64,000 nucleotides of DNA from Halorientalis regularis (lineage in GTDB: Archaea; Halobacteriota; Halobacteria; Halobacteriales; Haloarculaceae), in NCBI RefSeq assembly GCF_023698535.1, contig NZ_JALJCL010000017.1:17254-81253 (forward strand), given 5' to 3'. The position numbers and the translations under genes are program-made. Below the pieces are notes generated by a model that was not told where the DNA came from, ran no database searches, and saw only the letters and a program-made list of their open reading frames with translations. Positions 54,179 through 62,816 of the stretch are shown one piece after another; the stretch's first letter is position 1; the number at the start of each line of letters is the position of its first letter.

Positions 54179-55327
54179 ATGAGTTCGTTCGACATCGTCG
54201 CGCCCGAGGCCATCGCCGAGGGCCGCGCGACCGACGCCTACTTCCACCGGACGGTGGAGGCGCTGGACCACGCCGGCCGCAATCCACACGTCGTCGCCGA
54301 GGTCACCGCCGATCAGTTCCCGACCGGCGAGTCCGAGGCGCTGGCTGGCGTCAAAGACGCCGCTCACCTGCTCGAAGGCCTGCCCGTCGACGCCTACGCG
54401 CTCCGGGAGGGCCAGCTGTTCGACGGCGGGCCTGTCTGCCGGATCGAGGGTCCCTACCGGGACTTCGCGGTCTACGAGACCGCGCTGCTGGGATTTCTCT
54501 CCCACGCCTCGGCAGCTGCGACGAGCGCCGTGCGCGCCAAGCGGGCCGCACCGGACTCCAAGGTCCTCAGCTTCGGGACTCGACACGTCCACCCCTCGAT
54601 CGCGGCGATGATCGAGCGCAGCGCCCTGATCGGCGGGATGGACGGCCTCTCCAACGTGGCCGGGGGCGACGTGATCGACCGCGAGGCAGGCGGCACGATG
54701 CCCCACGCCCTGATGATCTCGTTCGGCAAGGGCAATCAGGAGGACGCCTGGCGGGCGTTCGACGAGGGGGTCGCGCCCGAGGTCCCGCGGATCGCGCTCT
54801 GTGACACCTACAGCGACGAGACCGACGAAGCGGTCCGGGCCGCCGAGACCATTCCGGACCTCGACGGCGTGCGGATCGACACCACCGGCTCCCGGCGGGG
54901 GAACTTCCGGCACATCCTCCGGGAGGTCCGGTGGGAACTGGACGCCCGCGGTCACGAGGACGTGGACATCTTCGCCAGCGGTGGGATCACGCCCGAGACG
55001 ATCCGCGAACTCCGGGACGTGGCCGACGGGTTCGGCGTCGGCAGCTACGTCAGCAACGCCGACCCGGTCGACTTCGCGCTGGACATCGTGGAAGTCGACG
55101 GCGAACCCGCGGCCAAGCGGGGCAAACTCTCCGGGACGAAGCAGGTCTACCGGACCGACGACGGCGGGCACCACATCGGACTGGCCGACCGCGAGGGGCC
55201 CGACGACGGGGAACCGTTGCTGGAACCGTTGCTCGCGGACGGCGAGATCGTCCGGGAGTTCGATATCGATGCCGCGGCGGACCGGGCGCTCGAAGACGCC
55301 GAGCGGGTGGGGCTCGGCGCTCAGTAG
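54179..55327 (+). CDS. pncB: Nicotinate phosphoribosyltransferase
   Basis: A 382-residue NAPRTase that makes nicotinate mononucleotide from nicotinate and PRPP. Family segments are FHRTVEALDHAGRN, CRIEGPYRDFAVYETALLGFL, SFGTRHVHPSIAAMIER, LIGGMDGLSNV and the phosphate-binding VDIFASGGITPETIREL. It is of the short archaeal type. It overlaps the CBS gene tail to tail by 7 nt. Confidence 0.93.
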   Translation: MSSFDIVAPEAIAEGRATDAYFHRTVEALDHAGRNPHVVAEVTADQFPTGESEALAGVKDAAHLLEGLPVDAYALREGQLFDGGPVCRIEGPYRDFAVYETALLGFLSHASAAATSAVRAKRAAPDSKVLSFGTRHVHPSIAAMIERSALIGGMDGLSNVAGGDVIDREAGGTMPHALMISFGKGNQEDAWRAFDEGVAPEVPRIALCDTYSDETDEAVRAAETIPDLDGVRIDTTGSRRGNFRHILREVRWELDARGHEDVDIFASGGITPETIRELRDVADGFGVGSYVSNADPVDFALDIVEVDGEPAAKRGKLSGTKQVYRTDDGGHHIGLADREGPDDGEPLLEPLLADGEIVREFDIDAAADRALEDAERVGLGAQ

Positions 55328-55740
55328 GTGGGCGATTCGGCCTCGACGACGCGGCCGAGGTTCCCGAGTTCGGCGACGAGCAGGACCACCAGGTCGTCCA
55401 TCGTGACGATGCCGACCAGTTTGCCGTCGTCGACGACTGGGAGCCGTCGTACGGCGTGTTCGGCCATCGCGTTCGTCGCGGTCAGGATGCCCTCCTCGGC
55501 CTCGACGGTCACCGGCGTCTCGGTCATGATGTCGGCCGCCGTCACCTCGTCGGGGGAATGGCCCGCCGCCAGTACCTCTACCGCCAGGTCGCGGTCGGTG
55601 ACGATGCCGATCGGCTCCATCTCCGTCTCGACGACGATACTCCCGACGCCGACTTCCTCCATGCGCAGGGCCAGGGCTTCCGCCGTCGCGTCCGGACCCG
55701 CCGTCTCGATCCCCGTGGTCGCAACGTCTCGGACTGTCAT
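55321..55740 (-). CDS. CBS-domain pair protein
   Basis: A 139-residue protein of two CBS motifs: SIVVETEMEPIGIVTDRDLAV and RRLPVVDDGKLVGIVTMDDL. Such pairs bind adenosyl ligands (AMP, ATP, SAM) and regulate partners. The partner is unknown. The ATG at 55740 begins directly at MTVRDVATTG. Confidence 0.9.
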   Translation of the reverse strand: MTVRDVATTGIETAGPDATAEALALRMEEVGVGSIVVETEMEPIGIVTDRDLAVEVLAAGHSPDEVTAADIMTETPVTVEAEEGILTATNAMAEHAVRRLPVVDDGKLVGIVTMDDLVVLLVAELGNLGRVVEAESPTY

Positions 55741-55819
55741 AGTCGATCCCTCCATCTCGAACGTGGGTAGCCAGCGGGCTAACCCTGGTGGGCGTTCCCA
55801 GTTAGCGGGAACGTCCGCG

Positions 55820-56425
55820 TCAGAAGTCCACTTCCTGAATCGAGCCTTCGGGTTCGCGCTCGCGGAAGACCCGGCCCTCGAAGAGGGTGACCATCGTGTC
55901 GTCGTCCTCCCAGGCACCCGGCGCGAGGCCGGTGGTCCGGCAGGCTCGGTCGAGGTACTCGGCGGCGCTCCAGCCGTTCTCCATGGGTACTGTGGGGTAG
56001 AGCCAGCCGCTCTCGGCCCCGCGCTCGACGGCGACGCCGTGGCGGCCGAGTTCGATGTCCGCGAGCGGGTCGTCGGTCAGGACGACGTTGCCGACGATAC
56101 ACACCGAGACCGAGATCGAGGAGAGTTCGGCGGTGTCGACGCCCGACCCACAGGAGTCCTCGCTGGCGGCGTCGATGGCCGCGTCGACCAGTGCCTCCCC
56201 GAGGTGGTCGTTCCAATCGTAACTGCCGGCACAGCCGCGCAGCCGGCCCCGGCCGTGGGTGTTCTCCAGTCGGACGAACGCCCCGGTTCGAAGGTAGAAG
56301 GCGTCGCGCATGCTCCCGAGTTGTTCCCGTGTGCCGTTCGCCACGAACGACTCGACGGCGTCCCGGGCCAGTTCCACGGCTCGGACGCCGTCCGTCTGCG
56401 TGAGATCGACCGCTGCCTCTGACAT
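55820..56425 (-). CDS. AMMECR1/TIGR00296 family protein
   Basis: A 201-residue protein with the AMMECR1 core: GAFVRLENTHGRGRLRGCAG (the conserved LRGC motif), SISVSVCIVGN and GWLYPTVPMENGWSAAEYL. The family is widespread in archaea and eukaryotes. Its biochemical role is unsettled, and it is often encoded near radical-SAM or redox genes, which is not the case here. Confidence 0.9.
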   Translation of the reverse strand: MSEAAVDLTQTDGVRAVELARDAVESFVANGTREQLGSMRDAFYLRTGAFVRLENTHGRGRLRGCAGSYDWNDHLGEALVDAAIDAASEDSCGSGVDTAELSSISVSVCIVGNVVLTDDPLADIELGRHGVAVERGAESGWLYPTVPMENGWSAAEYLDRACRTTGLAPGAWEDDDTMVTLFEGRVFREREPEGSIQEVDF

Positions 56426-56515
56426 TGTCTTCGTTATGGGTACCGGCTCCTTGAAGATTCCTAAATTATCGTCCCTCTGGCACTCCCGGTTAGACCGGGG
56501 TCCGAATCGACCGAA

Positions 56516-56527
56516 CGCCTTAATCCC
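56516..56527 (+). promoter_or_regulatory. Promoter of the RNase P RNA gene
   Basis: CGCCTTAATCCC contains the TATA-like TTAATC about 28 nt upstream of the predicted RNA start at about 56551. This is the right distance for an archaeal stable-RNA promoter. Confidence 0.45.
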
Positions 56528-56550
56528 GGGCGCCGTCTACGTCTCGGTGG

Positions 56551-56999
56551 CAGAGGGAGTCCGGCCACCGTGCCCCGGACCGCAACCGCGCAAGGGGCAT
56601 GAGGAAAGTCCCCCCACCGTCCGGGCAGGTGACCGGGCGCAAGCCCGGAGCGGGAGACCGCTGGCTCTGGAACAGAAACGACACCACTCCGCGCGAGCGA
56701 TGAGGCGTGCGAACCCCGACCGTAAGAGAGGGGGAGTTGACCCGCCGAGCGTTGGGAGGTCTTCGACCTCCTGAAAGGCGAACGGCGCAGCCGTGAGCCA
56801 GACGGCGAGCGGGCCTCGCCCGCTCGCTCGTTCGTGGCGACTTCGTCGCCACCGGACCGCGGAGAACGGATGGAACGGCGAACCCTCTCCGGTGCAAGCC
56901 CGCGTCGTCAGGTAGCCCGGACACCGCCGGATTCGGCGACCTGGCGCGGGCGCGTAGCCGAATGCCGGATCGAACAGAAGGGGGCTTACTCCCCTCAGC
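56551..56999 (+). ncRNA. rnpB: RNase P RNA
   Basis: The catalytic RNA that removes tRNA leaders. Universal blocks are present in order: GAGGAAAGTCC (CR I) at 56601-56611, the ACAGAAACG region at 56672-56680, GGTGCAAGCCCG near the last third and ACAGAAGGGGGCTTA at 56974-56988. The P1 helix closes the molecule, with GAGGGAGT (56553-56560) pairing with ACTCCCCTC (56988-56996). It is archaeal type A. Between the two halves lie two perfect triloop hairpins, 56805-56827 and 56834-56852. Ends are accurate to a few bases. Confidence 0.93.
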
Positions 57000-57079
57000 C
57001 GCTCGACCCCGTGAGCGACCGCCATCGCGAGTCGTCTCGCCCACAATTGTCTTGACCGTCGACACCGACTACCCGGTAG

Positions 57080-58069
57080 ATGAGGTCAGCCGTCGCCGTC
57101 GGCGCCGTCCTCGCCGCCGTCGTCCTGGCCGGGTGTTCGCTGCCCAGTGAGACGCTCGGGGCAGGTACGGACCCGTGGTCCGAGACCGAGTTCGTCGTCG
57201 CCGTGGACGCGGGACCCCGGGATTCCGCCGATAACTACACGGCCGACACCCGCGCGGCCATCGCGTTCTGGGAGGCCAACGCCCAGCAGTACCTCGGCCA
57301 CCCCGTCGAGTTCACCCTGCGACCCGACGCCGCCGACCCGGACGTGGTGGTCCGCGTCGTCGCGGAAGTGACCGACTGTGGGACCGAAGAACACGCCGCC
57401 GGCTGTGCGCCGCTGGCCGACGACCTCCGGGAGCAGCCAAAGCCCGTCACGGTGCGGGTCAGGCGCGGCTTCGACCGCGAGTCGACCCGACAGGTCCTCA
57501 AACACGAGTTCGGTCACATTCTCGGGCAGGGCCACGACGACCGGCCGGCCGACGTGATGATGGCCAAAAGTACGCTCGCGACCGAACCCCGGCCGGACGC
57601 GACCGAGCGGCCCGTCCCCTGGCGCGACCCCGAGCTGGCGGTCTACCTGGACGCCGGCAACGTCTCGGCCGAGGACCGCGCGCAGGTCCGCGAGCAGATG
57701 GGCCACGCGCTGGACTACTACGCCGACGGCGCGGCCGGCACGGTCCCGGCCAACGTCTCCTTCCGCCGGGTCGACGACCGCGCGGCCGCGGACGTGGTGA
57801 TCGCTTTCCCCAACGAACTCCCCTGTGAAGCGATCGACCGGTCGCGGGGCTCCTGTCGCCAGCTCACCGGGATCGATCCGGACGGCGACGGCGCGAGCGA
57901 ACGGTACACCCGCGCCGAGATCTACCTGACGGGACTGGCACCCGACGCGGTCGGCTGGCACGTCGGTCGCTGGCTCGGCGACGCCTTCGGTGCTGCCGAC
58001 GAGTCCGACCTCGCGCCGCCGTTCCGCGACGCCTCCTACGAGGACCGCCGCAGTGACTGGTGGCGCTAG
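57080..58069 (+). CDS. Secreted metzincin-type lipoprotein
   Basis: A 329-residue lipoprotein (lipobox LAAVVLAGC, Cys19). It carries a full metzincin zinc signature HExxHxxGxxH at residues 142-152 (KHEFGHILGQGHDD) and a following methionine pair in ADVMMAKS that can act as the Met-turn. This is the arrangement of matrixin/archaemetzincin-like peptidases. The second half, from about 190, repeats part of the domain without the zinc motif. It is probably an extracytoplasmic protease. The substrate is unknown. It overlaps the next opposite gene by 4 nt. Confidence 0.78.
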   Translation: MRSAVAVGAVLAAVVLAGCSLPSETLGAGTDPWSETEFVVAVDAGPRDSADNYTADTRAAIAFWEANAQQYLGHPVEFTLRPDAADPDVVVRVVAEVTDCGTEEHAAGCAPLADDLREQPKPVTVRVRRGFDRESTRQVLKHEFGHILGQGHDDRPADVMMAKSTLATEPRPDATERPVPWRDPELAVYLDAGNVSAEDRAQVREQMGHALDYYADGAAGTVPANVSFRRVDDRAAADVVIAFPNELPCEAIDRSRGSCRQLTGIDPDGDGASERYTRAEIYLTGLAPDAVGWHVGRWLGDAFGAADESDLAPPFRDASYEDRRSDWWR

Positions 58070-58506
58070 TCGAGACCGACGACCGTCGACACGCGCGCGT
58101 TCTCCTTCAACCGGAGTCCGGTACCGCCGATCGACAGCGGCACACGGTCCAGTTCTTCGACCCGGAGCGTCGGGTGGACGGCTCCGCGGGCCAGCAGTTC
58201 GTCGCGCGTCTGGACGACGAGTCGGCGGTCCGCCGGCGCGTCGTCGGCCACGGACTCGTTGTATTCGAGCAGGTACTGGCCGGCGTCGAGGTGCCACCAC
58301 TCGTAGTCGTCGTCGGCGTCGCGTTTCCGACTGGGATGGGGCTCGGTCTCGGCGGGGTCGAGTTCGCCGCCGCCGAAGTCGACTCGGCCGGGAGTGGTCA
58401 CCTCGTACACCTCGGACACCGTGAGGTCGAGGTCGCCGTCCTCGGTCTGGGTCGGTTCGTGGACGATCCCCTCGACGAACCGCGCTGGATCGGCCTGCAT
58501 ACCCAC
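58066..58506 (-). CDS. dCTP deaminase/dUTPase-like protein
   Basis: A 146-residue beta-rich protein whose middle (YEWWHLDAGQYLLEYNESV) and end (LSIGGTGLRLKENARVSTVVGLD) resemble the dCTP deaminase/dUTPase fold. The start could be either ATG at 58506 or 58500. The typical catalytic motif is not clear, so it may be a non-catalytic relative. It is a single gene on the minus strand. Confidence 0.55.
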   Translation of the reverse strand: MGMQADPARFVEGIVHEPTQTEDGDLDLTVSEVYEVTTPGRVDFGGGELDPAETEPHPSRKRDADDDYEWWHLDAGQYLLEYNESVADDAPADRRLVVQTRDELLARGAVHPTLRVEELDRVPLSIGGTGLRLKENARVSTVVGLD

Positions 58507-58542
58507 GAATCGTCGTGCGCGACTGAAAAAGTCTGACCCGGC

Positions 58543-59253
58543 TCAGGCGCTCGCATCCGCCCTCGCCACGGTCTCGTCGCCGTCGGTCTCCCAGGTGGCG
58601 TAGAAGCGAACGTCGGAGACGACGATCCGGGCCCCGCCGTCCTCGCTCTCTTCGATCTCGACCCCCCAGTCGTAGGTGTGACAGAGCGTCCGGACCACGC
58701 CGAGACCCAGTCCCTGGCGGTCGCTGCGGGTGCTGTAGCCCAGTTCGAAGACCCGCTCGCGTTCGTCCTCGGGGATGCCCGGCCCGTCGTCCTCGACGGC
58801 GAACCCGTCGCGAGTCCGAACGAGCCGGACGGTCACGTCTCGGCCGCCGTACTCGGTCGCGTCGTCGGCCGATGGCCGACTGCTCGTGGAACCGTGTTCC
58901 ACGGCGTCATCGGACTGCGTCCGATGGCTTGCCGAGGCTTCCCCGGCAACGTCACCAGAACTCTGCGAGTTCTGGTTGCCTGTCGAGCCGTGCTCGACAG
59001 CGTTCTCGAACAGCGCCTCGAACAGGCCCTGCAACTTCTCCGGGTCGGCCGACACCGCGAGCTCCGTGTCTACCTCGACCGTCAACTGCGCGGACGGTGG
59101 TGCGGTCTCTTCCCACGCCGCGGTCGCCGTGTCCGCCAGCACCACCTGCGTCCGCTGGGACCGGCTCCACAACCACAGCCCGTAGGCGGCGAGGACGGCG
59201 ACGATGCCGCTTCCCAGTAGCGCCACTTTCAGTACGGCTCCCGCGACCATCAC
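58543..59253 (-). CDS. Membrane-anchored HATPase (histidine kinase-like) with repeat insertion
   Basis: A 236-residue protein. One membrane helix at about 5-27 is followed by a GHKL ATPase domain: N box LFEALFENAVEHGS, G1 DDGPGIPEDERERVFELGYS and G2 RQGLGLGVVRTL. There is no HisKA dimerisation/phosphoacceptor domain. The loop after the N box is expanded by about 44 residues, and the motif AVEHGST appears twice, at each end of the expansion. The expansion is encoded by a run of triloop hairpins (see repeat at 58864). It may phosphorylate a partner in trans or be a remnant of a larger sensor. Confidence 0.75.
   Translation of the reverse strand: MMVAGAVLKVALLGSGIVAVLAAYGLWLWSRSQRTQVVLADTATAAWEETAPPSAQLTVEVDTELAVSADPEKLQGLFEALFENAVEHGSTGNQNSQSSGDVAGEASASHRTQSDDAVEHGSTSSRPSADDATEYGGRDVTVRLVRTRDGFAVEDDGPGIPEDERERVFELGYSTRSDRQGLGLGVVRTLCHTYDWGVEIEESEDGGARIVVSDVRFYATWETDGDETVARADASA
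58864..59000 (+). repeat. Array of six triloop palindromes inside the HATPase gene
   Basis: Six consecutive palindromes, each with a 3-nt loop: 58864-58880 (GTCGGCC, GAT), 58886-58902 (GTGGAAC, CGT), 58908-58926 (CATCGGAC, TGC), 58931-58947 (GCCGAGG, CTT, one wobble), 58955-58975 (CCAGAACTC, TGC) and 58980-59000 (CTGTCGAGC, CGT). Spacers are 4-7 nt. The reading frame of the host gene stays open throughout. Two of the hairpins encode the repeated VEHGST. Confidence 0.85.
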
Positions 59254-59337
59254 ACCGAAATTCGACAGGTACGGTAAAAAGTCTCACACCCGAATTTTTC
59301 GATTCGATAGTCGAGCGGTGGAAGAAGGAGTCCGAGA

Positions 59338-60447
59338 CTACGCCTCGAATCCGTCTTCCCAGCGGAATACGCCAGCCGCCTGCACTACGTCGCCGTCGAT
59401 CTCTAGCCGGGACCCCCCGTCCATCCGGCGGATCAGGTCGACGTGGACCGCCGACTCGTTGCGTTCCTCGGCGTGACCCTCCGGGAAGTTCGAGGCGTAG
59501 GCCCGACCCAGCGCCATGTGGACGGTACCGCCCATCTTCTCGTCGAAGAGGATCGTGTCGGTGGGGCGGTCGATACCACGGTTCATGCCGATCCCGAGTT
59601 CGCCCAGGCGCTTCGCGCCGGCGTCGGTCTCCAGCGTCTCGGCGATGGCGGACTCGCCCTGGGCGGCCGAGAAGTCGACGACCTCGCCGTCCTCGAAGGT
59701 CAGCGTCACGTCCCGAACCCGGCGGTCCGAGATGGTCATGGGCACGTCGAACAGGACCTCGCCCTCGACGGACTCGACGACGGGCGCGGTGAAGACCTCG
59801 CCGCTGGGCAGGTTGTGCGAGTCGTAGGCCACCGAGGCCGCGGAGTTGACCGCGATCCGGTTCTCGACTGACATGGTGAGGTCGGTCCCCTCGCCGACGA
59901 TCCGGACCTCGCGCCCGTCGTCGAGCAGGTCCTTCAGCTGGCCCATCTCCGCGGCCAGTGACTCCCAGTCCCGGAGGACGGCGTCGTAGACGAAGTCCCG
60001 GTACTCCTCGTGGGCCATGCCGGCCTGCTGTGCGAGCGAGCGGGTGGGGTGCACAGTAGAGACCCAGTCGGTGCCGAGACGGGCCTCCCGGATCCCTTCG
60101 CGGGCGCGGGCCGCGGCCTGTCGGCGTTCGCTGGGCACGTCCGCCAGCGCCGTGGTGTTGCGCCCGCCGCCCAGCGAGAGGACGCTGTCGGCCTGTTCGT
60201 ACATGTCGAGTTCGTAGGCCGGATCGTCGTCGAAGTCGCCGTCGTGTGCGCGAAGGTACGCCCGGCGCACCTCGTCGGAACTGTACACGGTCAGGCAGTT
60301 CGCGCCGCGCTCACCCAGTTTCTCGGCGACGGCGACCGCGAGGTCGTGGGCTCCCTCCGCGACCCGAAGGACCACGTCGTCGCCGGCCTCGATGCGTGCG
60401 CTCCAGTCCACCAGCGTCTCCGCGTGGTCGTAGACGCGCTGATCCAT
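59338..60447 (-). CDS. M29-family aminopeptidase
   Basis: A 369-residue metallo-aminopeptidase of the thermophilic M29 (aminopeptidase T/AmpS) family. Recognisable stretches are VRIVGEGTDLTMSVENR, SHNLPSGEVFTAPVVESVEG (metal-ligand Glu), LGELGIGMNRGIDRP, GGTVHMALGRAYAS (His) and SAVHVDLIRRMDGG (His/Asp). It releases N-terminal amino acids from peptides in the cytoplasm. The length is typical of the family. Confidence 0.92.
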   Translation of the reverse strand: MDQRVYDHAETLVDWSARIEAGDDVVLRVAEGAHDLAVAVAEKLGERGANCLTVYSSDEVRRAYLRAHDGDFDDDPAYELDMYEQADSVLSLGGGRNTTALADVPSERRQAAARAREGIREARLGTDWVSTVHPTRSLAQQAGMAHEEYRDFVYDAVLRDWESLAAEMGQLKDLLDDGREVRIVGEGTDLTMSVENRIAVNSAASVAYDSHNLPSGEVFTAPVVESVEGEVLFDVPMTISDRRVRDVTLTFEDGEVVDFSAAQGESAIAETLETDAGAKRLGELGIGMNRGIDRPTDTILFDEKMGGTVHMALGRAYASNFPEGHAEERNESAVHVDLIRRMDGGSRLEIDGDVVQAAGVFRWEDGFEA

Positions 60448-60492
60448 GCCGACGAGAGGGACGGCACCGTCAAAATGTCAGTGGTCCCCCGC

Positions 60493-61011
60493 TCACCGCT
60501 CGAACTCCGCGGCCAGCAGACCGAACAGGAGTGTGTCCCGGTACGCCCCGCGGATGTAATCCTGTTCGCGGAGCCGCCCCTCCTGCTGGAAGCCGAGCTT
60601 GTCGAGGACGGCCATCGAGGCGTCGTTGTGCTCGAACACGCGGGCCAGCACCTTGTGGAGGCCCCGATCAGCGAAGGCGTGGTCGAGACAGAGTTCGGTC
60701 GCCTCGGTGGCGTAGCCCTCGCCCTGCTGGTCGGGCGCGATCCAGCAGCCGAGTTCGGCGTGGTCCCGGTGGGGTTCGACGTCGAACAGGAAGACGAACC
60801 CTACCGGTGTCCCGTCCAGGCAGGGGAGGAACTGGACGGCCGCGTCGTCGTCGAGGAAGGCGGCGAGGTCGTCCTCGTGGACTGGTGTGGGCGTGGGTGC
60901 GCCCGCTCGAACCGCGGGGTCGTTGCCGTGTTCGAGCAGGAACTCGCGGTCGTCGGGCGTGACCGTCCGGAGGATCAGCCGGTCGCCACGGAGGAACGTG
61001 TGGCCGGGCAT
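60493..61011 (-). CDS. GNAT-family N-acetyltransferase (RimJ-like)
   Basis: A 172-residue protein, GNAT type RimJ/RimL: LRGDRLILRTVTPDDREFLLEH, GCWIAPDQQGEGYATEATEL (acetyl-CoA loop), HKVLARVFEHNDASMAVLDKLGF and REQDYIRGAYRDTLLFGLL. The substrate is probably a protein N-terminus or an amine. The ATG at 61011 matches the family start. Confidence 0.9.
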   Translation of the reverse strand: MPGHTFLRGDRLILRTVTPDDREFLLEHGNDPAVRAGAPTPTPVHEDDLAAFLDDDAAVQFLPCLDGTPVGFVFLFDVEPHRDHAELGCWIAPDQQGEGYATEATELCLDHAFADRGLHKVLARVFEHNDASMAVLDKLGFQQEGRLREQDYIRGAYRDTLLFGLLAAEFER

Positions 61012-61076
61012 ACCGACCCGTCCGGCCCGTCGACTGAAAAAGGTAGGCTGGCCGACTGCCGCCGACCGATCCGCGC

Positions 61077-61685
61077 TCAGGCCCGCAGTTCCGCGAGAAG
61101 AAAGAGGGCGGCACTCCCGAGTGGGTCGTCGACGTGGCGTTCCCAGCGAACGTCGAACCCGGCCGCCCGGAGTTGCTCGCGGGTGCGGTCGCGGCCGGGC
61201 GTGCTGAAGAACATCCGTTCGTCGCTCCCAAGCCAGCCGCGTCGAACCGTCTCGTAGCGCGACCCGCCGACGGTCGTGAGGACGAGTCCGCCGGGACGGA
61301 GGACGCGCGCGAACTCCCGGTACACGTCGGGGTGGTTGGCCTGCGGGACGTGGAAGACGGCGTGGTAGGCGGTGATCGCGTCGACGCTGCCCGCCTGGAG
61401 GGGGAGCCGGGTCATGTCGCCCTGCACGAGGCGAGCCACGGGGACGTTTCGCGCCGCCAGGTCCAGCCCCGCCCGGGCGAAATCGAGTCCGACGCGGTCG
61501 GTTCCGTCGAGGTTCGCGAGCGTCCGCTGGCCGTCGCCACAGCCCACGTCCAGCACCCGCGGGTCCGCTGGGAGCCGTTCGACCAGTTCGTCGAGGAGCG
61601 CCACGTCGTTGCCGTCGGTCGGTCGCGTCCGTGCGTACGTCTCCGAGAGCGCCTCCCAGGACTCCTTGACCTGTCTGCGGTCCAT
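61077..61685 (-). CDS. Class I SAM-dependent methyltransferase
   Basis: A 202-residue methyltransferase of the UbiE/methyltransf_11 type. Motif I is RVLDVGCGDGQRT, then GLDFARAGLDLAARNV, VQGDMTRLPLQAGSVDAITA and VLRPGGLVLTTVG. The substrate is not readable. The ATG at 61685 avoids an arginine/proline-rich non-coding-like extension. It lies 65 bp upstream of the GNAT gene on the same strand. Confidence 0.88.
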   Translation of the reverse strand: MDRRQVKESWEALSETYARTRPTDGNDVALLDELVERLPADPRVLDVGCGDGQRTLANLDGTDRVGLDFARAGLDLAARNVPVARLVQGDMTRLPLQAGSVDAITAYHAVFHVPQANHPDVYREFARVLRPGGLVLTTVGGSRYETVRRGWLGSDERMFFSTPGRDRTREQLRAAGFDVRWERHVDDPLGSAALFLLAELRA

Positions 61686-61782
61686 GGCCGCCGTACGGGC
61701 CGGACGGATATCGACCTTCGGTCCGGGACCCGGGGCCCGCCGCCGCGCCGGGTTCATCCGCCTGCGGCCCCAAGCGGGAGTG

Positions 61783-62022
61783 ATGCGGCTGGCAACGCCC
61801 CACCACGTCGGCGGTCGCTACTACGTCGAGGCCGTCTCGATCGGCCGGGACCCCGACAGCGAGACCGTGCGCGACTGTCCCAGCTGTGGCGGGCACGTCT
61901 TCGACGACGAGTGGCACCTGATTGCGACCGTCCTCGACAGGGCCAGTGACGCCCGACAGCGCCACGTCTACTGTGGCGACGACTGCTTTCGCGGCTGGCT
62001 CCGGCTGTTCGCCGGCGGCTGA
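61783..62022 (+). CDS. Small Cys4 zinc-ribbon-like protein
   Basis: A 79-residue protein with two Cys pairs, CPSCGG and YCGDDC, spaced by 33 residues, suggesting one structural zinc. The rest (MRLATPHHVGGRYYVEAVSI) has no known motif. It starts ATG at 61783 (a GTG is directly before it). It is divergent from the methyltransferase gene. Confidence 0.65.
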   Translation: MRLATPHHVGGRYYVEAVSIGRDPDSETVRDCPSCGGHVFDDEWHLIATVLDRASDARQRHVYCGDDCFRGWLRLFAGG

Positions 62023-62173
62023 GACCGCACTCGACGGGCCCCGCTCGTGGTCCGGGTCTGCGGTCGGGCGACCCGTGTCACGCTCTGTGTGGTACACGGT
62101 GATGTCGGGGAACCCGGCCGGTCGCTGTGACGGTCCCGGTGGGTTGACATGGGCCGGTCACGGAGTCGGGGAC

Positions 62174-62815
62174 ATGAGCGAGGAGTCCGGCGCGGACGGC
62201 GAAGACGTGCCCGAACCGGCCCGTGAAGAGGTCGTCCAGTCGGTGTTGCGCGCGCTGGCCGAACACGGCTACGCCGGGCTGACGACCAAACGCGTCGCGG
62301 CCCAGTCCGACAAGAGCGAGGCGTTCCTGTTCTATCACTACGACACCAAAGAGGACCTCGTGGTCGCGTTCCTGGAGTGGGCCGTCGAGCGACTCTCCCG
62401 CCGGCTCGCGGCCCTCGACGACGAAGACCCCGTGACACGGCTGTACGCCGCCTGTGACCTGCTCCTGGGGGACACCGACGACGACCTGGACCGGGGAATC
62501 AACGTCGCGATGATGGAGTTGCTCGCCCACGCGCCCCACAACGAGCGGTTCCACGACCGACTGGTCGACTACGAGCGGGCGGTGCTGAACGACCTGGCGG
62601 GCGTCGTCCAGGAAGGGATCGACGCCGGCGTCTTCCGTCCGGTCGACCCCGAGGCGACGGCGGCGTACCTGCTGATGACCACCGACGGCACCGCGGGCGC
62701 AGTTATGGCCCTGGAAATGGACGACGTGGACGCGATGGTCCGGGAGCGGCTGTTCGACTACGTCGAGCGGACCGTCCTCGCCGAGAGCGTCGACCCGCCC
62801 GCGGACTGGCAGTAG
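62174..62815 (+). CDS. TetR/AcrR-family transcriptional regulator
   Basis: A 213-residue regulator. The HTH is at about 20-60 (VLRALAEHGYAGLTTKRVAAQ, SDKSEAFLFYHYDTKEDLV), and the helical ligand-binding domain follows. A short acidic tail precedes the HTH. It converges on the small operon 63769-62817, whose promoter contains a TetR-sized inverted repeat, and so is its most likely controller. Confidence 0.88.
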   Translation: MSEESGADGEDVPEPAREEVVQSVLRALAEHGYAGLTTKRVAAQSDKSEAFLFYHYDTKEDLVVAFLEWAVERLSRRLAALDDEDPVTRLYAACDLLLGDTDDDLDRGINVAMMELLAHAPHNERFHDRLVDYERAVLNDLAGVVQEGIDAGVFRPVDPEATAAYLLMTTDGTAGAVMALEMDDVDAMVRERLFDYVERTVLAESVDPPADWQ

Positions 62816-62816
62816 C

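Noticed and set aside
56426..57079. Protein genes in the 650-bp gap
   Set aside because: Reading frames here are Arg/Pro-rich and overlap the conserved RNase P RNA blocks, so the RNA gene explains the region.
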